From NCBI GenBank assembly GCA_045586995.1, contig JAZNBI010000062.1:1-5266 (forward strand): a stretch of 5,266 nt of DNA, in the 5' to 3' direction. Source of the DNA: JAZNBI01 sp045586995 (lineage in GTDB: Bacteria > Bacillota > Clostridia > Oscillospirales > CAG-272). Position 1 is the stretch's first letter. Every line of letters starts with the position of its first letter. The notes beneath the pieces are model-generated. The model had not been told where the DNA came from and did not search any database. It saw nothing but the letters and a program-made list of their open reading frames with translations. The translations under genes and the position numbers were made by a program. Positions 1 through 5,266 of this stretch are shown one piece after another.

Positions 1-178
1 CCGATTCAACGTCCGTGAATGATTCACCTGCCGTAACGCTGTCACCTACTATAGGAAGATTGACAAATACAAGCTCGCCCAATTCGTTTTGAGCAAAATC
101 GGTTATACCGACTCTTGCTTTTCCGTCTTCTGTATAAGCTACCCATTCGTGTGTTTTTGTAAATTTAAGATTGTTCAT
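1..178 (-). CDS. gcvH: Glycine cleavage system H protein, 5' part (cut by left edge)
   Basis: H protein is the lipoyl-bearing carrier of the glycine cleavage system; it shuttles the aminomethyl group from the P protein to the T protein in the cytoplasm. Fifty-nine codons are visible, starting at ATG 176-178. The N-terminus carries the family pattern: a THEWV motif at residues 9-13, GITDFAQNELGELVFVNLP at about 24-42, then VGD and GESFTDVES leading up to the left edge. The lipoylated lysine normally falls just beyond the residues seen here, so it cannot be checked. A Shine-Dalgarno AAGGAG at 186-191 lies 7 nt before the ATG and settles the start. The gene follows gcvT by 34 bases without a terminator, so the two are probably co-transcribed. 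A typical H protein has about 125-130 residues, so a little under half is present. Identification is confident. Confidence 0.96.
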   Translation of the reverse strand, partial: MNNLKFTKTHEWVAYTEDGKARVGITDFAQNELGELVFVNLPIVGDSVTAGESFTDVES

Positions 179-212
179 GTTTTTACTCCTTTTGAATGTA
201 TGATTTTAAAAA

Positions 213-1292
213 TTATTTCTTATAAAAGGGAAGCGAAACGACTTTTACAGGAACTCTGCGTCCTCTGACGTCAACCTCTAAAACCGTTCCTATGTTTGTG
301 TAGGGGATGTTGACCATAGCCATAGCCAAAGCCGATTCCAAGAAAGGGCAGAATGTTCCCGATGTGGTTTTTCCCACTAATTTGTCGCCGCAATAAATGT
401 CTTGATGCTCTCTTACGATTCCACGGTCAATTACCTTTATGCCGACTCTGCGTTTTGAAAGAGAAATATTTTCAAGCGCGCTTTTGCCGACAAAATCCGG
501 CTTATTCATTTTCACGGCAAAGCCGAGCTCTGCCTCAAACGGATTTGTATTCTCGTCCATTTCGTGTCCGTAAAGCGGCATAGCGGCTTCAAGACGAAGT
601 GTATCTCTTGCTCCGAGTCCGCAGGGAATAAGTCCGTATTTTTCGCCCGCGTTAAGTAAAAGCTCCCACATATTTACGGCATATTCTTTTGACATATAGA
701 TTTCATAACCGAATTCTCCGGTATATCCCGTGCGTGAAAGGATACACGGTATTCCGCCAACCATAGAATTAAAAACTGCGCTGTAATATTTCTTGGGAAT
801 AAGCGCATCCTCGGCAAGCTCGGCGATAATATCGCGGGATGCCGGTCCTTGGATTGCGATTTGTGCGATACTGTCCGAAATATCTTCAAACTCAACATCT
901 CCGAAAAGATGTGATTTCATCCATTCTACATCCTTCAGACGGTTTGAGGCGTTGACGACGACCATATAATCGTTTTCGGCTTTTTTGTATACTATTAAAT
1001 CGTCTACAAATCCGCCGTTTTCGTACAGCATAGGACTGTAACGCGCCTGTCCGTCGTACATATTTGAAAAATCGTTTGCAAGAAGCATATTTAAATTTTT
1101 AAGAGCATCGGGGCCTTTATATGTAACCTCTCCCATGTGGGAAACATCAAAAAGACCTGCGGCGGTTCTGGTCGCCTTGTGCTCTGCTATTACTCCGGTA
1201 GGATATTGAACCGGCAATAAATATCCTGCAAAAGGTACAATTTTTCCACCGAGTTTTATGTGCGATTCATAAAGCGGAGTTTTTAATTCCAT
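213..1292 (-). CDS. gcvT: Aminomethyltransferase (glycine cleavage system T protein)
   Basis: GcvT takes the aminomethyl group from lipoyl-GcvH, releases ammonia and passes the one-carbon unit to tetrahydrofolate, giving 5,10-methylene-THF. The 359-residue product is normal length. Family signatures run in order: TPLYESH near the N-terminus (5-11), AGLFDVSHMGE (45-55), GGFVDDLIVY (93-102), whose Asp pair 97-98 should contain the essential folate-domain aspartate (Asp101 in human numbering, from memory), AIQGPASRDI (146-155), SRTGYTGEFGYEIY (186-199), CGLGARDTLRLEAAMPLYG (224-242), and the C-terminal barrel segment TTSGTFCPFLESALAMA (309-325). The start is ATG 1290-1292 with Shine-Dalgarno GAAGGAA at 1301-1307 and an 8 nt spacer. 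The stop is TAA 213-215. It follows the yhaN-like gene by 48 bases and precedes gcvH by 34. No glycine riboswitch fits in the upstream gap. The gene looks intact with no missing motif. Confidence 0.98.
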   Translation of the reverse strand: MELKTPLYESHIKLGGKIVPFAGYLLPVQYPTGVIAEHKATRTAAGLFDVSHMGEVTYKGPDALKNLNMLLANDFSNMYDGQARYSPMLYENGGFVDDLIVYKKAENDYMVVVNASNRLKDVEWMKSHLFGDVEFEDISDSIAQIAIQGPASRDIIAELAEDALIPKKYYSAVFNSMVGGIPCILSRTGYTGEFGYEIYMSKEYAVNMWELLLNAGEKYGLIPCGLGARDTLRLEAAMPLYGHEMDENTNPFEAELGFAVKMNKPDFVGKSALENISLSKRRVGIKVIDRGIVREHQDIYCGDKLVGKTTSGTFCPFLESALAMAMVNIPYTNIGTVLEVDVRGRRVPVKVVSLPFYKK

Positions 1293-1340
1293 TTACATCA
1301 TTCCTTCTTTCTGTTATTTATAAGATTTAATTATTGATAA

Positions 1341-3650
1341 TCATAGTGAAAAGTGGCAATATCGTTTTTCCCGGCTTATATCCTTGAAAAATTCGGCTTC
1401 TCTCGTATGGCAGGTGAAAAGCAAGCATTGCCCGTCCTCGCAATAGGTGCTTAGCATACGAAGCATATTTTCGGCGCGGGTATTGTCAAGCTGCGAAAGC
1501 GCTTCGTCAAAAATAAGCGGAACGGTATTTTCTTTACTGATGAACTTAATCAAAGCAAGCCGCAGAGCGATATATACCGCATCACGAGTACCCTTGCTGA
1601 AGCTGTCGATGTGATGCGTTGCGTTTTCGGATTCGATAGCAAGCTTTGTAATATCGGCGCTGATACCTATTTGAGAATATTTTCCGTTTGTGATTTTTTC
1701 GAGATATCTGCCCGCTTCTGCCCGAAGCACGGGGGAGCTTTCTTTCTTTATGTTTTCGCTTGCGGTGAGAATCGAGTCCATTGCAAGCTTAATTGCCGAA
1801 TATTTTTCCTCGGCATCTGAAATTTCAGCGTTATATCTGTCGATTTCCAAAGCGATCGTTTGTGGGTTCTCGTTTTGTGCTTCGATAGCGGTGAGCTGTT
1901 TTTCAAGCTTTTGGCGGTTTGTATCATATTCGTTGAGCTTTTCGCGAAGCTTTTGACGCTGTTCGCGCAGATCATCGTTATTGATTTTTGAAAGCTCTTT
2001 AAGCATTTCAGCGGGAATTCGCGCGCGAATGTAGCTTTCGTTATAGTCGGAAAGCTCGTTCTCAATGCTTTTTTTGACCGCCGTCAGCTGCTTTAGCTCA
2101 TTATCAAGCGCATCATAGCGCTCTGCCGTGTCATTACATATCTCGAGAGCATTTGCTATGTGACTGTGAAGAACGGCGGTTTCATCTCGAGCATCACCGA
2201 ACCCGAATTTTGAAATCTCGGCGATACAAGCGTTTTTATGATATAGAAATTCTTTTTCGGCTTCGTAAAGCTTTGCGCGGAGCGCCGAAAGCTTGTTTTC
2301 ATTTGCCAGAACGGCTTTTTCGTTTTCGAAGCAACATTCGATGAAATCCGAAAATTCATCAACCGTATAAATCTTTTCGGAAAGCCCGAGTTTTTCAAGC
2401 ATAGATTCTAACGAATACAGTAAATTTTGCTTTTTTAAATTTAATAAAATTGCTGTGATTATCAGAGCAAGTCCCACGGCAAAAAGCGAAGCGCCGATTA
2501 CGTAATTATTTAAAACAGCCGAAATAATCGTTCCCGCTATGCAAACCGACGCGCAGACAACTTTGGTAAAAGCGGAGCCTTTTGCGGCTTTGATTTTGTT
2601 TTTTAATTTTGTGAATCTGTCGCACACGACCGCTTTATCACCGTTTTCGCGAATAGTTTCCGCCATAGCGGCATACTCTCGGTTTCCTGCAGGCAAAGCC
2701 GACGCATTTTCAAATTCGCTTTTTCTGAAATTAAACTCATTTTCGGAAATGGTAAGCAGACGCTCTTTTTCTCTTATAATGTCGGCTGTTTTACGGTTCG
2801 GCAGGGAATTTTCAATCGAACGTTCCTTTATCAACATTTCGATTTGATTTCTTACCTTATTTATTTTTTCTTCATATTCGTGAAGCGTGTCGAAGCGTTT
2901 AATTATATTTATTTGCTCATACGCGGAGCATTTGTCCTCTACCAAATTCAAAGCTACCCGCACTTCGGCGCACAGCTCACGGTATTTTTCCGTTGCCTCG
3001 GTCAATACAATAATATCTTCCGAATTCTTTTTGGCACTTGAAAGGCGACTAAGCAGTGTATTTAATTGTTTTTTCAGCTCGAAGATTTTTCCGCCGCTTC
3101 CGTTTTTGTGTAAAAGCGAAATGCGGAAGTTGTCGAGATTTGAAAGTACTTTTGCTGTATTAATGCCTTCGTCGGCGGATTTTATAATGTTTTCAACCGC
3201 ATTCCCCACCTCTGCACCGTTTATTGATGTGCAGGCAAGCTGATTAATGCAAGAGGTGCTTTCATACAGCGCAACGGGCATTCCCAAAAACGCTTCTCCG
3301 GGAATCACATCCTTCATTGTCGGCATTCCTGTGGCAAGGTCGATTATTTGTACAGAATCCTTTCCTTTACCCGTGCTTTTCCGTTCTATGCGAAAATCGC
3401 CGTTTTCGGTTGAAACGGTCAAGCTTCCTGCGGCAATATTCGACTGCCAACTCAAGCCGCGCTCGGATTCTTGCACTGCCTCTGAAGCTTTTCGCCTCGG
3501 AAAACCGTAGAGTATAAATTTAATGAACGCTACCAAGGTGCTTTTTCCGGATTCGTTATTACCCTCAAAAATATTCATTCCTTCGCAAAGGTCAAAGCTT
3601 TTTTCTTTGATAGAGCCGAATTCCGTTATGTTGATGTTAATTATTTTCAA
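1341..3650 (-). CDS. yhaN: YhaN-like SMC/Rad50-type AAA ATPase with internal membrane hairpin
   Basis: This is a predicted ABC/SMC-type ATPase that would drive the YhaO-like nuclease encoded just upstream, analogous to Rad50-Mre11 or SbcC-SbcD in DNA end processing. The 769-residue protein has an N-terminal half-domain with Walker A GNNESGKST (30-38) and a Q-loop candidate Gln137. Charged heptad-like coiled-coil stretches follow at about 190-350 and 408-640. The C-terminal half-domain has an ABC signature variant FSKGTRDAVYIALRLAL (684-700), Walker B PLIFDEALSQLD (711-722, with Asp715, Glu716 and the D-loop), and His748 as H-loop in LLFTCHTRE. Two hydrophobic helices occupy residues 361-404 where Rad50 has its zinc hook; no CxxC is present there. 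The start is TTG (3648-3650), set by AAGGAG at 3658-3663 with a 7 nt spacer and by the usual N-terminus (MKIININITEFGSI) just ahead of Walker A. It is shorter than Bacillus YhaN (roughly 960 residues, from memory). The biological role of the family is poorly established; the family-level call is firm, the function inferred. Confidence 0.9.
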   Translation of the reverse strand: MKIININITEFGSIKEKSFDLCEGMNIFEGNNESGKSTLVAFIKFILYGFPRRKASEAVQESERGLSWQSNIAAGSLTVSTENGDFRIERKSTGKGKDSVQIIDLATGMPTMKDVIPGEAFLGMPVALYESTSCINQLACTSINGAEVGNAVENIIKSADEGINTAKVLSNLDNFRISLLHKNGSGGKIFELKKQLNTLLSRLSSAKKNSEDIIVLTEATEKYRELCAEVRVALNLVEDKCSAYEQINIIKRFDTLHEYEEKINKVRNQIEMLIKERSIENSLPNRKTADIIREKERLLTISENEFNFRKSEFENASALPAGNREYAAMAETIRENGDKAVVCDRFTKLKNKIKAAKGSAFTKVVCASVCIAGTIISAVLNNYVIGASLFAVGLALIITAILLNLKKQNLLYSLESMLEKLGLSEKIYTVDEFSDFIECCFENEKAVLANENKLSALRAKLYEAEKEFLYHKNACIAEISKFGFGDARDETAVLHSHIANALEICNDTAERYDALDNELKQLTAVKKSIENELSDYNESYIRARIPAEMLKELSKINNDDLREQRQKLREKLNEYDTNRQKLEKQLTAIEAQNENPQTIALEIDRYNAEISDAEEKYSAIKLAMDSILTASENIKKESSPVLRAEAGRYLEKITNGKYSQIGISADITKLAIESENATHHIDSFSKGTRDAVYIALRLALIKFISKENTVPLIFDEALSQLDNTRAENMLRMLSTYCEDGQCLLFTCHTREAEFFKDISREKRYCHFSL
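2439..2576 (-). other. Predicted two-helix membrane hairpin within the YhaN-like ATPase
   Basis: Residues 359-404 of the YhaN-like protein form two strongly hydrophobic segments, about 361-381 (rich in V, C, A, I) and 384-404 (rich in L, A, I, V), separated by a short polar turn with NN at 381-382. Lysines flank both ends: a cluster before the first helix around 348-357 and KK at 406-407 after the second. This matches a helical hairpin entering and leaving the membrane from the cytoplasmic side. It sits between the two coiled-coil arms, at the position of the Rad50 zinc hook. Hydrophobicity was read by eye, not computed. Confidence 0.8.
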
Positions 3651-3657
3651 TGTCGCT

Positions 3658-3663
3658 CTCCTT
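3658..3663 (-). promoter_or_regulatory. Shine-Dalgarno deciding the TTG start of yhaN-like gene
   Basis: AAGGAG stands 7 nt before TTG 3648-3650 and directly abuts the TGA stop (3664-3666) of the yhaO-like gene. No in-frame ATG lies between this site and the Walker A codons at a usable distance. The stop and ribosome binding site being adjacent suggests that ribosomes ending yhaO pass straight to yhaN, that is, translational coupling and matched output of the two subunits. Confidence 0.8.
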
Positions 3664-4803
3664 TCATATCAAGGGATTTCCGTCTATAGCGGAAAGCCCG
3701 ATCTGGAGAGCGTGGGCGGCATTTAGCTTTTCCTCGATCGACAGCGAATTGATTTTCGGAAGCAGAACACGGTAAAGCTCGCCACGCAACGTCATATCCG
3801 ACGCAAGTGCTTCGGCATTATATATAGGCAAAGTTTCGTTTTTCAGCTTTAACAAGAAGGGGCATTTTTTATCGTTTTTTAAATTTTTATTTAAAAGGTC
3901 TGTAATCTCTTGAAGATCGGGCAAAAAATCCATATCTACAAGCCCTTCAAGGATCAAGCACAATGCGGTTTCCTCGCCGTAATTTGAGGAGTTTATAAAC
4001 TCCTCTGCCGCCAAAGCTATCCGACTGTTTGAATTTATTTGGCTTACGTTGAGATTTTCTGTAATATAACGCCTTTTTGAAAAGCGTTTACGCTCGGTCT
4101 TTATCTGACCCTTGGAAATACTTCCGATCACGGCACTTCCGAAATTGGGCTCGTCAAAGCCGCGCCCCTCGGGTATACCGCAATAGGATATCGTTGTGCT
4201 TCCGACAGTTCGCATATCGGGATATTTATGTATGTGTCCGAGCGCGGCATAATCGAAGCCGATTTCGGCAATATTTCCTTCGCTGATCGGAGCGTACGGT
4301 GAAAGAGGCGACAAGGTGTCGGCATGCGCGCACAAAAAGTTTATATATGAATCTTCAAGGTGTACGGGATTTTGGAGAAGCGGATTTACTCTGAGCTCCT
4401 CGGAAGTGAAAGCATATCCGTAAACACGCGCACCTATATTTTCGAATTCAAAGAAATCGGGCGTGTCGGCTTTGAACAAATGTACGTTGTCCGAAAATTT
4501 ATGTATTGAATATATACCCGAGCTTTGTTTGTATGGGTCATGGTTTCCCGGGCTTATTACAATTGGACAGGGAACTGCGGCAAAAGCGTCCGAGACTGCG
4601 GAAATAGTTTTTTTGCTGACGAATCCGGAGTCGAAAAGGTCGCCTGATATAAAAACAATATCTAATTTTTCGGATGCGGCAAATTCCATCATCGAAATGA
4701 AGGTACAAAGCATTTCCTCTCGGCGCAATACCGACATTTCTGCGGAAAGGCCCTTTAAAGGGCTGTCCAGATGAATGTCGCCCGTATGTAAAAAATTAAT
4801 CAA
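3664..4803 (-). CDS. yhaO: YhaO-like metallophosphoesterase, Mre11/SbcD-type nuclease
   Basis: This is a predicted metal-dependent DNA exo/endonuclease of the calcineurin-like phosphoesterase superfamily, cytoplasmic, and likely the catalytic partner of the YhaN-like ATPase. All five metal-site motifs of Mre11/SbcD are present in order in the 379-residue product: GDIH (Asp9, His11), SGDLFDSG (Asp55), GNHDP (Asn87, His88), CAHAD (His160) and GHIH (His190, His192). The remaining part from about residue 235 is the C-terminal accessory region, with no motif I can name. The start is TTG 4801-4803, preceded by AAGGAG at 4813-4818 with a 9 nt spacer; it places the first beta strand (INFLHTGD) at the extreme N-terminus as the family requires. 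The stop is TGA 3664-3666. It lies 31 bases after gpsA and 13 before the yhaN-like gene. The pairing with an SMC-type ATPase supports YhaO over other phosphoesterases; SbcD proper would be joined to SbcC with a zinc hook. Nuclease activity is inferred from intact motifs. Confidence 0.92.
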   Translation of the reverse strand: MINFLHTGDIHLDSPLKGLSAEMSVLRREEMLCTFISMMEFAASEKLDIVFISGDLFDSGFVSKKTISAVSDAFAAVPCPIVISPGNHDPYKQSSGIYSIHKFSDNVHLFKADTPDFFEFENIGARVYGYAFTSEELRVNPLLQNPVHLEDSYINFLCAHADTLSPLSPYAPISEGNIAEIGFDYAALGHIHKYPDMRTVGSTTISYCGIPEGRGFDEPNFGSAVIGSISKGQIKTERKRFSKRRYITENLNVSQINSNSRIALAAEEFINSSNYGEETALCLILEGLVDMDFLPDLQEITDLLNKNLKNDKKCPFLLKLKNETLPIYNAEALASDMTLRGELYRVLLPKINSLSIEEKLNAAHALQIGLSAIDGNPLI

Positions 4804-4804
4804 T

Positions 4805-4834
4805 TCAGAGTTCTCCTTTTTGAATAATTTTCAA
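4805..4834 (-). other. Possible nine-codon leader reading frame before yhaO
   Basis: A TTG at 4832-4834 directly follows the gpsA stop and opens a frame encoding MKIIQKGEL, ending at TGA 4805-4807, one base before the TTG start of the yhaO-like gene. It has its own AAGGAG (4841-4846) at a 6 nt spacer, lying in the last sense codons of gpsA. Its second half contains the yhaO ribosome binding site, so translating it would expose or occlude that site. It may be chance in a short AT-rich gap; nothing shows it is translated. Confidence 0.15.
4813..4818 (-). promoter_or_regulatory. Shine-Dalgarno deciding the TTG start of yhaO-like gene
   Basis: AAGGAG stands 9 nt before TTG 4801-4803. There is no ATG in frame upstream within the 31-base gap, and the next residues already form the first strand and metal motif of the phosphoesterase fold, so the TTG start is well supported. 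Part of this site (4808-4814) can pair weakly with 4837-4843 on the same transcript. Confidence 0.75.
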
Positions 4835-5266
4835 TTAAAACTCCTTTTTCAAGCTTCTGGTAAAGAGCTCGTGCAGAGTTTCTGTTGGATCCTTTTTCAT
4901 GTAAAGAATTTCATATACGGCGGAGCTTATAGGCAATTCGACACCGTATTTTTTGGCGAGCGAAACCAATGCCACGACGGTAAAATAACCCTCTGCAAGC
5001 TTTTCAAAGTGACGTCCTTTGACGAATTCCTCTCCGAAGGAGCGATTTTGACTGAACTGTGAAAAGACGGTTGCTTCGTAGTCGCCGAGATGGCATAATC
5101 CATACGCTGAGAGCTCATTTCCGCCCATTGCCTTTATTAATCGTGCTATCTCCCGTGTTCCGCGTGACATAAGCGCACCCTTAGGCGTTGACAGTCCTAA
5201 CCCATCGAGCATACCCGCGGCAATCCCAACTACGTTTTTTGCTGCCGCACCGATTTCGTTGCCTAT
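4835..5266 (-). CDS. gpsA: NAD(P)H-dependent glycerol-3-phosphate dehydrogenase, C-terminal part (cut by right edge)
   Basis: GpsA reduces dihydroxyacetone phosphate to sn-glycerol 3-phosphate for phospholipid synthesis in the cytoplasm. The visible 143 codons run in frame to the right edge, so the ATG at 5210-5212 is internal, not the start. The part seen is the substrate-binding C-terminal domain: AAAKNVVGIAAG (catalytic Lys is visible residue 10), DGLGLSTPKGALMSRG (21-36), GLCHLGDYEAT (56-66, with Asp62 and Thr66 at positions matching Asp260 and Thr264 of human GPD1, from memory), SQNRSFG (72-78), AEGYF (91-95) and KKYGVELPI (105-113). The NAD-binding Rossmann half lies outside the window. 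Two departures from the usual pattern stand out: SQNR where most enzymes have SRNR, and TV where most have TC. It may therefore be a divergent GpsA or a paralogue. The stop is TAA 4835-4837, 31 bases before yhaO. Confidence 0.9.
   Translation of the reverse strand: MGNEIGAAAKNVVGIAAGMLDGLGLSTPKGALMSRGTREIARLIKAMGGNELSAYGLCHLGDYEATVFSQFSQNRSFGEEFVKGRHFEKLAEGYFTVVALVSLAKKYGVELPISSAVYEILYMKKDPTETLHELFTRSLKKEF

Noticed and set aside
179..212. Possible terminator between gcvT and gcvH
   Set aside because: The 34-base gap is AT-rich but has no GC stem; it contains only the gcvH ribosome binding site.
1335..1343. Short palindrome TGATAATCA over the yhaN stop codon
   Set aside because: Arms of four bases are expected by chance in AT-rich DNA, and no second copy or U-tract makes it an operator or terminator.
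1310..1365. Possible sigma-A type promoter before gcvT
   Set aside because: TATGAT and TATAAA are present on the minus strand in the AT-rich gap and yhaN end, but neither has a good -35 hexamer at 16-18 nt, so I do not call a promoter.
1748..2065. 105-codon minus-strand frame inside the yhaN-like gene
   Set aside because: It is an out-of-frame shadow of the coiled-coil region; the yhaN frame is continuous with intact motifs on both sides, so no frameshift or nested gene is needed.
2539..2847. 102-codon plus-strand reading frame opposite the yhaN-like gene
   Set aside because: It lies wholly antisense to a gene with strong motifs, its product is low-complexity with no recognisable domain, and no Shine-Dalgarno or separate promoter supports it. 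The other plus-strand frames across the window are rejected for the same reason.
4775..5062. 95-codon plus-strand frame across the yhaO start and gpsA end
   Set aside because: It is antisense to gpsA and the yhaO start, with no recognisable motif; gpsA is clearly coding on the other strand.
5210..5212. ATG as the start of a short 125-residue gene
   Set aside because: The frame continues upstream to the window edge with clear GpsA sequence including the catalytic lysine, so this Met is internal.

Overview
The window reads as ordinary bacterial chromosome from a Firmicute, most likely an anaerobic Clostridia-type organism. The reasons are moderate-to-low GC, strong AAGGAG ribosome binding sites with 6-9 nt spacers, use of TTG starts, and a two-gene pair resembling Bacillus yhaO-yhaN. 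The assignment to Clostridia is inference; no marker gene in the window fixes the taxon.

Every gene supported here lies on the minus strand, so transcription runs from high to low coordinates. In that order: the 3' part of gpsA (glycerol-3-phosphate dehydrogenase, cut by the right edge); a complete yhaO-like metallophosphoesterase of the Mre11/SbcD type; a complete yhaN-like SMC/Rad50-type ATPase with a membrane hairpin in its coiled coil; a complete gcvT (aminomethyltransferase of the glycine cleavage system); and the 5' part of gcvH (lipoyl carrier H protein, cut by the left edge). The gaps are 31, 13, 48 and 34 bases. No terminator hairpin with a U-tract is visible in any of them, so all five genes could share a transcript. 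The 48-base gap before gcvT is the likeliest place for a separate promoter, but I see no convincing one.

The genes make two working units. YhaO and YhaN form a predicted nuclease-ATPase pair analogous to Mre11-Rad50 or SbcD-SbcC; YhaN lacks a zinc hook and instead carries two hydrophobic helices at the coiled-coil apex, predicting a membrane-tethered DNA-processing complex. GcvT and GcvH are two of the four glycine cleavage components; the gcvP subunits would be expected beyond the left edge. No glycine riboswitch precedes gcvT.

There is no gene-free stretch over 50 bases and no RNA gene, mobile element, CRISPR array or long repeat that I can see. The points most worth a second look are the membrane-hairpin Rad50-like protein, an Arg-to-Gln change in the GpsA active-site motif, and a nine-codon TTG reading frame with its own Shine-Dalgarno that fills the gpsA-yhaO gap. 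I do not see evidence of a wholly new system.
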